From a bacterium (GTDB taxonomy: Bacteria; Planctomycetota; UBA1135; UBA2386): a stretch of 64,000 nt of DNA. The position numbers and the translations under genes are program-made. Shown piece after piece: positions 8,861-17,708 of the stretch; the stretch's first letter is position 1; every line of letters begins with the position of its first letter. The stretch lies in assembly GCA_030432695.1 (NCBI GenBank), contig JAUILN010000020.1, positions 124,001 to 188,000 on the forward strand, written 5' to 3'. The notes under the pieces are model-generated. The model was not told where the DNA came from and searched no databases. It saw nothing but the letters and a program-made list of their open reading frames with translations.

Positions 8861-9778
8861 TCAGGCGCAGTCGGACGCGATCCGGATGGAATGGTCCGCG
8901 TTCGCATAGAACGTCGCCTGTCCCATGTCCCCGATCATCAGAGCTCGATCTTTGCGGTAGATGCTGTTCGGAGCGTCGAAGAGCGCCTTCAAGGGCCATT
9001 CCTGGTCGATCTCGGCTCCTTCCAGCCGACTCTTCATCGGTGCTTCATGGTCCGTCCAAGGCCACCGTACTCCGCCGCATGCCTGTAGCGAGACGAGCTG
9101 GCAGAGATGGCCGGGCTCGATCATCTCGACGTCGAGCTGAAGGCTGAACGGGATCCCGCCCACCTTGGTCGCCGCGAGCACACAGACCTCCTCGATCCAC
9201 TCGTCGTCGTCGTGGCCGGGCTCGAAGAGGTAGTCGCAGGTTCGGTAGCGCGCGCCCCAGGCTCGCACGAACTCGAACGGGTGGCTCGGCTCGGGCATCT
9301 CGTCGGCGGTGATGGTCTCGGAGGCGTCGGCGGAGACCCACCGACAGCCGACCGACCCGGGTTCGTTCAGCAGCAGCGAGCCCTCGTCGGCAACGAAGAC
9401 CAGCAGGATGTCTCCGGGTAGTTCACCGACCAGGTCGCGGCTGTCCCGGAAGTCGAACTGGCAGAGAAACGTCGGTACGACGCCGTCCAGGTCGGGCCAG
9501 TCGACGCCACGCGGCAGCCAGGGCACGCCGCCGATCCGCGTGATCCGCGGATCTGGTGCGGGACCGATGCCCCACAGGAACAGGTCACACGGCCGGCGTT
9601 CGTAGCGCTCCATCGGCAGCGTGCGACGCGCCCTTTCCGCCGCTGCCAGCCTTGCCGCGCTGGTCAGGTTGAGCCCCGGCCCGGTCCGGTCCGTCGCGAA
9701 CTCTGCCAGCAACGCATCGCGGTCGATCGTCGGATGGAAGCCGGGCCCGTCGGTGCGGACGAAGGGTGCGAGCGCCAT
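8861..9778 (-). CDS. DUF1963 (YwqG-like) protein
   Basis: Predicted cytoplasmic protein of 305 aa. The core shows the DUF1963/YwqG signature: RIGGVPWLPRGVDWP (a proline/tryptophan motif), then TFLCQFDF and LPGDILLVFVADEG. The family has no established enzymatic role. The C-terminus includes a GDMGQATFYAN-type strand, as in the family. It lies about 200 bases upstream of the methyltransferase operon on the same strand, with no evidence that they are cotranscribed. Confidence 0.75.
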   Translation of the reverse strand: MALAPFVRTDGPGFHPTIDRDALLAEFATDRTGPGLNLTSAARLAAAERARRTLPMERYERRPCDLFLWGIGPAPDPRITRIGGVPWLPRGVDWPDLDGVVPTFLCQFDFRDSRDLVGELPGDILLVFVADEGSLLLNEPGSVGCRWVSADASETITADEMPEPSHPFEFVRAWGARYRTCDYLFEPGHDDDEWIEEVCVLAATKVGGIPFSLQLDVEMIEPGHLCQLVSLQACGGVRWPWTDHEAPMKSRLEGAEIDQEWPLKALFDAPNSIYRKDRALMIGDMGQATFYANADHSIRIASDCA

Positions 9779-9815
9779 GGCGCCAGCCTACTCGCACCTC
9801 CGAGCTGTCGCCGAC

Positions 9816-10970
9816 TCAGAACAGCCCGACCAACTCCACCACCGCACCCTTCGGGAAGCCGAAGCCGTCGACGACCAGCGTGCCGGTGGCCGAGGTCGGG
9901 TCGGTGGAGCCGAGGGTCGAGGTGCGGGCCGGGCCGGAGTCGCCGATGCCGAGCTCGAGCGCTTCGGAGGTCGCGAGGCCGGGTGCGTTGAACGACGGGT
10001 CCTGGACCAGCGATTGGGCGTAGAGGGTCAGGCCGGCGAGCGTCGGGTCGTTCGGGACCGGCAGGGTCGCGGTGGACGACCAGCCGATGAAGGTCTGCTG
10101 CCAGTTGTGCGGGATGGTGCCGAGGGGGTCGACGGCGAGCTGGTTGCCGCGGGCACCGATGCGGCCGAGGTCGAAGGGCAGGGGCACGCCGGCGGCGGTG
10201 CGGTCGGCATCCAGGCCGACCATCAGGAAGCCGGGATACTGGGCGAAGCTGGTGGTGGTCGACAGGTCGACGAAGCCACCCGGTACGAACATCCGCGGAT
10301 CGAAGTCGGGGCCGGTGTGCGCGATCAGGAACAGGTTGTCGCCGCCGGCGGGGCCGCGCTGGCCGAACGTGATCGCGCGGCCGCCCTGGACCACCGCGTC
10401 GAGGTCGACCGGGATGCGCGACGAGGGGCCGCTGCCACACTCGATCTCGATCAGCAGATTGCCCTGCGCGGGGTCGTAGGCGACCGGCGTGTTCAGCGGC
10501 AGGCGGATCGCGAAGGGGGCAGTGCCGGAGTCCTGCGCGTTCGCGGCGGGCAGCATCACCGCGCCCTGGAAGACCGTCTGCAGCGGCGTGCCGCGGTTCT
10601 GCGCGAAGCTGCTCGCCATCGAGGTCGGCGGGATCTGGGTCGTGCCCAGGCGCACGGTCACGTTCGGCAGCGTGGTCGGTCGGATGGCGCTCCGCGGCCG
10701 GTCGTAGCGGAACGCGATCTCGAACAGCGCCGAGGGACGGGAGGCCACGTCGGCGGCCTCGAAGATCTGCTGGCTCAGGAACACCGTGTGGCCGAACGGG
10801 AAGTCGATGCTCTCGTGCGCCTCGGTGGACTCGCGGTCGGCGGGGAGGAACCGCGAGGTCGGGGTCTGGGCGTGGACGCGCTCAGGGGCCAGGCCGCTGG
10901 CGGCCAGCAGGGCGACGGTCGGGAGGAACAGCCGGGCGGAGTGCCCGGCACGGCGGCTGGGGTCGGTCAT
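9816..10970 (-). CDS. Secreted protein with planctomycete-type beta modules
   Basis: Predicted protein of 384 aa. The start at 10970 (MTDPSRRAGH) gives a signal peptide with the hydrophobic core LFLPTVALLAASGL. Upstream in-frame starts in the ORF track would bury it. The mature protein is rich in beta-strand-like segments and has few charged helices. Near the C-terminus LAGLTLYAQSL ... LELGIGD resembles the end of the M36-like protease at 17709. A final strand GFPKGAVVELVGLF follows. No catalytic motif is visible. A carbohydrate- or envelope-related role is possible but unproven. Confidence 0.72.
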   Translation of the reverse strand: MTDPSRRAGHSARLFLPTVALLAASGLAPERVHAQTPTSRFLPADRESTEAHESIDFPFGHTVFLSQQIFEAADVASRPSALFEIAFRYDRPRSAIRPTTLPNVTVRLGTTQIPPTSMASSFAQNRGTPLQTVFQGAVMLPAANAQDSGTAPFAIRLPLNTPVAYDPAQGNLLIEIECGSGPSSRIPVDLDAVVQGGRAITFGQRGPAGGDNLFLIAHTGPDFDPRMFVPGGFVDLSTTTSFAQYPGFLMVGLDADRTAAGVPLPFDLGRIGARGNQLAVDPLGTIPHNWQQTFIGWSSTATLPVPNDPTLAGLTLYAQSLVQDPSFNAPGLATSEALELGIGDSGPARTSTLGSTDPTSATGTLVVDGFGFPKGAVVELVGLF

Positions 10971-11046
10971 CGGGCGCTTGGCGTCGGGTGGGGCGCGGGG
11001 GTGCCAGCGAATTCGTGAGAGTTCCGGGTCTCGCATCCGCGTTGGC

Positions 11047-12642
11047 TCAGCGGCGGATCTCGAAGGGCTCCGCGAGGTCCCACGGGTACTCCGCGACGCC
11101 GTTCGTGGGCACGAGTCGGTAGGCTGCACCGGGCGCGATGTGGTCCCACGTGCCGCCCTCGGGACGAAGCGGGATGTAGCTCTCGCCCCGCTGGGTGACG
11201 CCGCCGACCGGTGCGCGCGCGCGGACCGGCGGGTGGCCGTCGGCCTCCAGGGTGAAGCCGAGGTCGGTGGCAGCGGTGAAGCGCTTGTAGTCGTCGAACC
11301 GGTCCGACGGACCGACGTGCAGAAGGAGCGCGGGGCCGCCTGGGACGGTCAGCCCGGTGACCGGGCTGTCTTCCGCGTCCGACCAGACCACCGCGCGGAT
11401 CGTCAGCGTTTCGAGCGCCGGGACCTGGGCGACGGCTCCTACGGGGTTCGGCATCGTGAGGACCGGCGGGTTCGCCAGCCCGCAGTGCTCTCCGAACCGG
11501 TCCGACAGCGTGATCGCCGAGTAAGGGTTGGCGTGGGCGAACAGGTCCTTCGGCCGCGTCGCCTGGCGCAGTCCCCAGGTGGCCGCCATGTTGCCGTCGG
11601 CCCAGTCGGAGAAGGTCGCGACGTGGGTCATCAGGCCGAAGCACGACCGGTCGAGGATGTTGGCGCCGAGTCGCTGCTGGTTCAGCCGTCGCCAGCGGCC
11701 GCCGACGAAGACCTCGTTGAAGGTGTGGCTGGTCCAGGAGTCTGAACGCGGTCCGATGCCGGTGGTGATGGTGGCGCGGACCCGGTGGTTCTCGAGCCGG
11801 TCGAGGAACGCCAGCTCGTCGGCGTCCGAGGCGTCGACGACCGGCGTGCACAGCACGATGCGCGTCGGGATCCCGAGCGCCCGCAGGCAGCCGTTCAGGT
11901 AGATCGCGGTCGAGGTGCAGGTCCCGCGCGTGCGGCGCTCGAACATGCCCTTGGCGAACAGCTCACGCTGCTGCTGTTCGGCGACGCTCCGCCCGGTCTC
12001 GGCGACGCCGCGCTCGGCGCGCGCCTCGATGCCGGGGTGGATGCGCATCGCACCGTCCTGCAGGCTCGAGTTGAAGGTCGTGAAGCCCGAGTGCGGCTCG
12101 GCGCGGCGGAGCAGCCAGCCGACCGCGCGTTCGACCAGCGACCGGTCGTCGAGCGTGCCCGCGTCGATGCCGTCCGCGGCCAGCGCCGCGACCAGCTCGT
12201 CGCGCATCGCGTCGTCCCAATTGGCGGTCGGACCGGGTGCGGTCCACTCGGTCATGCCCGCGGTCGTCTCGCGCCAGTCGGGATCGGCGGCCAGCGCCGA
12301 CGCGACCGTGTTCAGCGGATAGTGCACCACCTCGAGCTCGACCCAGTCGTCGCCCTCGTCGAGGATCCGCGCGTCCTGGTAGTCGTCCTGGAACACGTCG
12401 GGCGTGACCGGCCGCATCACGTGCAGGATCGAGCGCACCGTGTAGGCGAACTCGCGGCGCTCCTGCCAGTCGCCGTCCGGTGTGCCATCGCCGTCGCTGT
12501 CCGAGGAGTCCGGGTCGGTGCCGTACTTGTGGACCTCCTGGAAGTCCGGGAGACCGTCGCCGTCGCGGTCGGGATCGGACTGGGCGGGCGAGGTCGTCGC
12601 GAGCAGGAGCCCGACGGCCGTCAAGTGGGCGGGGATTCGCAT
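11047..12642 (-). CDS. Secreted transglutaminase-like protein with TSP3 calcium repeats
   Basis: Predicted protein of 531 aa. I chose the ATG at 12642 because GAAGG lies 8 bases upstream; the ATG at 12648 and GTG at 12651 sit on top of that site. A signal peptide is followed by thrombospondin type-3-like calcium loops (DPDRDGDGLPD and DSDGDGTPDG, residues 25-60). The transglutaminase-like core has its cysteine in RGTCTSTAIYLNG (about 240), its histidine in SHTFNEVFV (about 306) and its aspartate in GANILD (about 327), so the triad appears complete. Such domains act as cysteine proteases or crosslinkers. The target is unknown. Confidence 0.85.
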   Translation of the reverse strand: MRIPAHLTAVGLLLATTSPAQSDPDRDGDGLPDFQEVHKYGTDPDSSDSDGDGTPDGDWQERREFAYTVRSILHVMRPVTPDVFQDDYQDARILDEGDDWVELEVVHYPLNTVASALAADPDWRETTAGMTEWTAPGPTANWDDAMRDELVAALAADGIDAGTLDDRSLVERAVGWLLRRAEPHSGFTTFNSSLQDGAMRIHPGIEARAERGVAETGRSVAEQQQRELFAKGMFERRTRGTCTSTAIYLNGCLRALGIPTRIVLCTPVVDASDADELAFLDRLENHRVRATITTGIGPRSDSWTSHTFNEVFVGGRWRRLNQQRLGANILDRSCFGLMTHVATFSDWADGNMAATWGLRQATRPKDLFAHANPYSAITLSDRFGEHCGLANPPVLTMPNPVGAVAQVPALETLTIRAVVWSDAEDSPVTGLTVPGGPALLLHVGPSDRFDDYKRFTAATDLGFTLEADGHPPVRARAPVGGVTQRGESYIPLRPEGGTWDHIAPGAAYRLVPTNGVAEYPWDLAEPFEIRR

Positions 12643-12754
12643 GGGCATCACCTTCGGTGACCAAGATAACGCGACCGGCGCCTCCCGAGTTCGGAACGAT
12701 CTCCTGCGCCTGTGCGCCCTTTATCCCGCAGGCGTTCCGGCGACACTCTGCGCC

Positions 12755-13738
12755 ATGGGCGCACTCCATCCCGACGTCGAGCGCACGCTGCACCGCGCGG
12801 TCGAACCCTTCGCCACCGAGTTCTTCGACGTCGGCGATGGCCACTCGCTCTACGTCGAGCAGTGTGGCAACCCTGGCGGCCTGCCGATCCTGTTCGTGCA
12901 CGGCGGTCCCGGCGCCGGCTGCTCCGCGGCCGACCGGCGCTTCTTCGATCCCGACCGCTTCCGCGCGGTGCTGATCGACCAGCGCGGCTCGGGCCGTTCG
13001 AAGCCGCATGGGTCGATCGAGCACAACACCACCGAGGACCTGATCGCCGACTTCGAGCGGGTCCGCGAGCACCTGGGCATCGAGAAGTGGCACGTGTTCG
13101 GCGGATCGTGGGGCAGCACGCTCGGCCTCGCCTATGCGATCGCGCATCCCGAGAGCTGTCTGAGCCTCACGCTGCGCGGCATCTGGCTGTTCCGCCAGGT
13201 CGAGCTCGACTGGTGGCTGCAGGGCATGCGCGCGATCCAGCCCGAGCGCTGGCGGACCTTCAGCGAGCACGTCGGCGAGACCGAGCCGCAGGCGTTGCTC
13301 GACGCCTATTGGGAGCGGCTGACCGGTACCGACCGCGAGGCTGCCGAGCAGGCTGCGCTGGTCTGGAGCGTCTACGAGGGTGCGTCGTGCACGCTGCTCC
13401 CCGACGAGGACTTCACCGCGGCGTTCGCCGATCCGGCGATGGCCTGGCCGTTGGCGCGGCTGGAGGCGCACTACTTCCGCAACCAGCGGTTCACGCCCGA
13501 CGACCGGCTGCTCGAGGGAGTGCCGCGGATCCGCCATCTGCCGACCTTCATCGTGCACGGGCGCTACGACATCGTCTGTCCGATCTCCGGTGCGGTGGAT
13601 CTCCACCGGGCGTTCCCCGAGAGCGATCTGGCGATCGTCGACGATGCGGGCCATGCGTCGCGGGAGCCTGGGACCGCGCGGCATCTGGTGGCGGCCTGTG
13701 ACCGGATCGCGGCCACCGGGGATCCGCGGCGGAGCTGA
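12755..13738 (+). CDS. pip: Proline iminopeptidase (alpha/beta hydrolase, S33)
   Basis: Predicted protein of 327 aa. The start at 12755 (MGALHPDVERTL) fits the usual family length, and upstream codons are non-homologous. It shows HGGPGAGCS (oxyanion region), DQRGSGRS, the nucleophile GGSWGS (about residue 118), an aspartate in GRYDIVCP (about 272) and a histidine in DAGHAS (about 300). It removes N-terminal proline from peptides in the cytoplasm. It is divergent from the transglutaminase gene and convergent with the S46 peptidase. Confidence 0.93.
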   Translation: MGALHPDVERTLHRAVEPFATEFFDVGDGHSLYVEQCGNPGGLPILFVHGGPGAGCSAADRRFFDPDRFRAVLIDQRGSGRSKPHGSIEHNTTEDLIADFERVREHLGIEKWHVFGGSWGSTLGLAYAIAHPESCLSLTLRGIWLFRQVELDWWLQGMRAIQPERWRTFSEHVGETEPQALLDAYWERLTGTDREAAEQAALVWSVYEGASCTLLPDEDFTAAFADPAMAWPLARLEAHYFRNQRFTPDDRLLEGVPRIRHLPTFIVHGRYDIVCPISGAVDLHRAFPESDLAIVDDAGHASREPGTARHLVAACDRIAATGDPRRS

Positions 13739-13754
13739 AGCGGTTGCGCCGGGC

Positions 13755-15845
13755 TCAGTCGCCGAGCAGCTCGGCGACCAGTGCTTCCGCGCCGAACACC
13801 TCGCGCAGCGCCAGCAGGATCGCCTCGGAGCTGACCGAGATCGCCCGCGGTGTGTCGTCGCGGAACACGTAGCGGTTGGCGAGGGTCGCGGCATTGCCGT
13901 CGAAGACCACGCCGATCAGGCGGAGATCGCGGTCGACCAGCGGGCTGCCGGAGTTGCCGGCCGCGATGTCGTTGGTGCTGACCAGGTTCAGCGTGGTGGC
14001 GAGGTGCTGTGCGCCGTCGAGGTCGCGCCAGGTGGCGGCGAGCCTGAACGGCGGTTGGTCGGCGAACACCAGGTTTCGTTCCAGGAGGCCGTGGAAGGTC
14101 GTCCGGTGGGCGAGCAACGTCTCGGCGCCCTGGTAGCCGGCGACCACGCCGTCGCTGAGGCGCAGCGTACCCGATGCGTCGGGAGCGAGTTCGCCGCCGC
14201 GGACGGTGAGCAGGAGCTCGCCCAGGCGCGCGTCGAGATGGCGCTCGAGCTCGGCCAGTCGTCGGTCCTCGGAGCGCTTCTGCCGATACAGCCCGGCGAT
14301 GTCGCGAGCCAGAGCCAGTGCCTCGGAACGGTGGCCGGTGAGCTGGCCCTCCAATGCCTGCTCGAACACCGCCGGCTCGAGCAGCGGATCGTTCTCGAGG
14401 AGCGCGGCGATGGCCTCGCCGGAGCGGCCGCGCACCACGTCGACCCGCCAAGGGTCGTCACTCGGCAACAGGCGCGTAGCGCGCTCGACCTGGAACAGGA
14501 AGTCGCGGCGTCCGGCCATGCCGATGCCCTGGGACACGAGTCGGGCGTGCTCGCTCCGCGCACGCTCGCGCCACCAACGCGCCTGTCGTGCGTCGTCGCT
14601 GTCGGCAGCGAGTGCCAGCGAGAGTGCGACGCGCAGCACCGGGTGGTCGCCGTCGTCGTGCAGCTGATGGCGTAGCTCGAGCTTGGCGCGCTCCTCGGCG
14701 AGCCACTCGGCCTGGCGCCACAGGTTGCCGAACAGCGGCTCGAGGGCCGCGCTCTCCCGGACAGTGCGGCGGAGCATCGCCTCGTCGAGGCGCTTGCGCT
14801 GCATCCGCGCAGGGTCCAGCAGGCCGGCGAAGAACCCGCGGTAGGTCTTGTCGGCATTCGACCACGCGGCGAGCGTGTCCCACGGTTGGGGCGGACACGA
14901 CGGGTCGGCGGCGAGTGCTTCCTCGCGGACGTCGATCCGGTCGGCGATCAGCTCGATCAGCAGCGGGTAGCGGACGTCGCGGAGGAACTCGAGATGCGCG
15001 AGGTGGGATAGGCGCTGGGTGCTCGAAGGGTAGCCGGCGACGAACACCGGATCGCCCGGTGCCGGGACCGAGGCCGACAGCTGCAGGTGGTGGTCCGAGG
15101 TGTCGAGCGGCGCGTCCTCGTCCCAGGCGCGCAGGAAGGCGAAGTCGAGCGCGTGTCGCGGCCATGCGAAGTTGTCGAGGTCGCCTCCGAAGCCGGCTAC
15201 CGACTCGTCGGGGACGCAGACCAGTCGCAGGTCGTCGTACGCACGGAAGGCGTGCAGCTCGATGCGGACACCGTCGTGCAGTCGCGCGAGTTCGAAGCGC
15301 AGCTCGGGATGACGCTCGCGGAACTCCTGGCCGAGCGCGCGCTCGTTGCGACGGCGCAGGTCGGCCGCTGCGTCCACCGCTGCGAGCAGCTGTAGGGGTT
15401 CGAGATCGGGCGGGATCGGAGCGATACCTTCGTTGCAGCGTGCACTGACGTCCTCGACGAAGACCAGCTCTTCGACATGGATCCGCGGCAGTGGGAGTTC
15501 GGCCGTGCGCGAGCTGGCGAGGAAGCCTTCGCTCCGGATCTGGTCGCCGGCCTCGAGGTCGTCGAACAGGCCACGCAAGAGGTGCTGGTTGGTCAGGATC
15601 AGCCCGTCGTCCGAGACCCACGCGGCGGTTGCGGCGTTCCGGCCGATCCGCAGTCGCAAGGTGGCGCCCCGCAATCGATCGAACCAGGCCGGGTCGGGTT
15701 CGAGGCCGTAGCGCGCCTCGAAGCGTCGCAGGGGCGGGGACTCGAACGTCCACATCCGCCCCAGGCCCGGCTCCTCCTGGGAGCAGGGACGGGGCGCGAG
15801 GACGGGGAGTAGCGCGAGCAGGGCGATCGGCAGGCGGAGACGCAT
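13755..15845 (-). CDS. S46-family dipeptidyl peptidase-like protein
   Basis: Predicted protein of 696 aa with a signal peptide (LPIALLALLPVLA). The S46 (DPP7/DPP11) hallmarks are present: MWTFESPP near the N-terminus, a catalytic histidine in GLILTNQHLL (about 88), an aspartate in GGDLDNFAWPRH (about 220) and a serine in GNSGSPL (about 633). The usual S46 histidine motif is NHHC, so NQHLL is a variant that drops the adjacent His and the Cys but keeps the catalytic His. The enzyme probably removes dipeptides from peptides in the periplasm. The Gly/Asp position that separates DPP7 from DPP11 specificity was not resolved. Confidence 0.87.
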   Translation of the reverse strand: MRLRLPIALLALLPVLAPRPCSQEEPGLGRMWTFESPPLRRFEARYGLEPDPAWFDRLRGATLRLRIGRNAATAAWVSDDGLILTNQHLLRGLFDDLEAGDQIRSEGFLASSRTAELPLPRIHVEELVFVEDVSARCNEGIAPIPPDLEPLQLLAAVDAAADLRRRNERALGQEFRERHPELRFELARLHDGVRIELHAFRAYDDLRLVCVPDESVAGFGGDLDNFAWPRHALDFAFLRAWDEDAPLDTSDHHLQLSASVPAPGDPVFVAGYPSSTQRLSHLAHLEFLRDVRYPLLIELIADRIDVREEALAADPSCPPQPWDTLAAWSNADKTYRGFFAGLLDPARMQRKRLDEAMLRRTVRESAALEPLFGNLWRQAEWLAEERAKLELRHQLHDDGDHPVLRVALSLALAADSDDARQARWWRERARSEHARLVSQGIGMAGRRDFLFQVERATRLLPSDDPWRVDVVRGRSGEAIAALLENDPLLEPAVFEQALEGQLTGHRSEALALARDIAGLYRQKRSEDRRLAELERHLDARLGELLLTVRGGELAPDASGTLRLSDGVVAGYQGAETLLAHRTTFHGLLERNLVFADQPPFRLAATWRDLDGAQHLATTLNLVSTNDIAAGNSGSPLVDRDLRLIGVVFDGNAATLANRYVFRDDTPRAISVSSEAILLALREVFGAEALVAELLGD

Positions 15846-15913
15846 CGGGTCGGGGGCGGACTCGGCGGTCTACGGACGTCGGGCGAGCGGCAAGAGATCC
15901 GTCTCGTACGGCG

Positions 15914-17686
15914 TCAGCGGATCACGATCTCCAGCGGGCCGCCGGAGGTCGTGTCGAAGGTATCGTCGAGCCATCCGTGGGATCCGTCGACCGTCCACGC
16001 CGAGGCGCTGACCTCGACGCTCCCCGCCTCCATCGGCACCCGGAAGCGGCCCTCCGCATCGGCGCGGACGCTCACCGGCATGTCGTTCCGGGGTCGATCC
16101 GGATCTGGCTCGGACGACGTGCTGCTGACCGAGACGTAGGCTCCCGGGACACCGCGGCCCTGCGAGTCGAGGACCCGCCCCTCGACGATCGGGCCTCGAC
16201 GAGACCTGATCTCCACGACGACCGGAGCATCGCCGCCCTCCTCCGTCACCTCGACGGCTCGGCCGCTCCGCAGGAACTCCGAATCGAGGGTCGAGACTTC
16301 GTGCCGACCGGTCTCGGCGTCGGCGAATCGGAAGCGCCCCGCGGAATCGGTGATGGTCACCCGGGTCATCGGGTCGAGATCGAAGTAGTAGGAGTCGTCG
16401 TCCAGCAGGGGCTGCAGCAGGACGCCGACGCCTACACGCGGCACGCCGTCGGGATCGAGGACGGTGCCTTCGATCGCCGAGCTGCGCGGCACCCTCAGCT
16501 CGACACCACGTAGCTGCTCGGCGGTCGCGGCGCTCGCGGCCAGCACCCAGCGCTGCGTGCCGGTTTCGATCCACAGTGCGGAGCCGTCGTCGGCGACCAT
16601 GCTCTCCGGGAGGTCCACGTAGCCCTGGGCATCGGTGCGGGCCTCGTGGTCCAGTGGGACCCGCGCCGAACTCGGTTCGGGGCCGGGCAAGGGCACGAGT
16701 TCCACCTCGCCGGCGAGCAGGATCCGGCGGTCGGGGAGCGGTCTGCCGCCTCGGTCGAGGAGCCGGCACCGCAGCCAGGTCTCGGGTCGGAGCGTGATCT
16801 CCTTGCTGAGTCGGCGTGGGAACTGCTGGATCAGCAGTCCGATCGTCGAATGGTCGGTCGCGCGGACGCGGACCAGCGACTCGCTGCCGAGCAGGAGCGC
16901 GTCGAGTTCGCCCTCGGCGTCGCTGGTGGCCCAGCTTGCGGCGAGCAACGGTTGGAACGGGACGTCGAGCTGCACGCCGGGCAACGGTTCGCCGTCGGGG
17001 TCCAGGAAGGTCAGGAGCAGCCGCCGCTCGGCGTCGAGACGGATGTCGCACACGGGACCCTCGGGGAGTTCGCGGATCACCGAGCCATGTCCGGTCGCCA
17101 CGGCGAGCGTGGCGCCGGCGGGGAGCGCGGTGTGCATCGAGAACTCCCCGGCGGCGTCGGTGTAGGTGGCCCGACGTAGTGGGTTGATCAGCGTACCGAG
17201 CTGTCGCCCCAGCGCCGGCACCGTCTCCTCCGCTGGATCGAACGCGACCAGTGCTGCGCCCGGCACCGGCTGGCCGTCGGCGTCGGTGACCGTGCCGCGC
17301 AGCTCGCGCACCTTCCGCAGACGTAGCGTGATCGGCGAGCCCGGGATCACCGGGGCCATGAGCTTCGAGATCGCGACGTCTTCGATGCCCGCCTCGATCG
17401 CGAACAGGTCGCGGTAGGGCAAGGGCAGCGAGAAGCGACCGCGCGTGTCGGTCTCGGTGGTGCCCACCTCGACCAGCAGCTCGCGCCGCGAGGTCGGAGG
17501 GGCGCAGGCTTCCGCGCGGCCGAGCAGGGTCACCGGCGCGCCGGCGATCGGCTTGCCGGCTTCGTCGACGACGACGCCCAGGGCGACTCCGGGCGGCAGC
17601 GGGGCGCGTTCCTGCGTCGGCGAGGTGGCGGGAAGGAGCGCTAGCAGGAAAGCCGCGGGCAGCGTCCAGCGGGATGAAGCGAGCAT
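15914..17686 (-). CDS. Secreted protein with carboxypeptidase-regulatory-like repeats
   Basis: Predicted protein of 590 aa with an N-terminal signal peptide (AAFLLALLPATSP). Several tandem beta-sandwich modules of the CarboxypepD_reg type follow, each with a G-x-V-xD-x-x-G-x-P-x-x-G-A pattern: GVVVDEAGKPIAGAPV, GTVTDADGQPVPGAAL, GTVLDPDGVPRVGVGV and GRVLDSQGRGVPGAYV. There is no catalytic domain. Such proteins are usually surface or periplasmic scaffolds. It lies between the M36-like protease and the S46 peptidase on the same strand. Confidence 0.82.
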   Translation of the reverse strand: MLASSRWTLPAAFLLALLPATSPTQERAPLPPGVALGVVVDEAGKPIAGAPVTLLGRAEACAPPTSRRELLVEVGTTETDTRGRFSLPLPYRDLFAIEAGIEDVAISKLMAPVIPGSPITLRLRKVRELRGTVTDADGQPVPGAALVAFDPAEETVPALGRQLGTLINPLRRATYTDAAGEFSMHTALPAGATLAVATGHGSVIRELPEGPVCDIRLDAERRLLLTFLDPDGEPLPGVQLDVPFQPLLAASWATSDAEGELDALLLGSESLVRVRATDHSTIGLLIQQFPRRLSKEITLRPETWLRCRLLDRGGRPLPDRRILLAGEVELVPLPGPEPSSARVPLDHEARTDAQGYVDLPESMVADDGSALWIETGTQRWVLAASAATAEQLRGVELRVPRSSAIEGTVLDPDGVPRVGVGVLLQPLLDDDSYYFDLDPMTRVTITDSAGRFRFADAETGRHEVSTLDSEFLRSGRAVEVTEEGGDAPVVVEIRSRRGPIVEGRVLDSQGRGVPGAYVSVSSTSSEPDPDRPRNDMPVSVRADAEGRFRVPMEAGSVEVSASAWTVDGSHGWLDDTFDTTSGGPLEIVIR

Positions 17687-17708
17687 CCCGCCAGTCTAAG
17701 TGCCGCGC

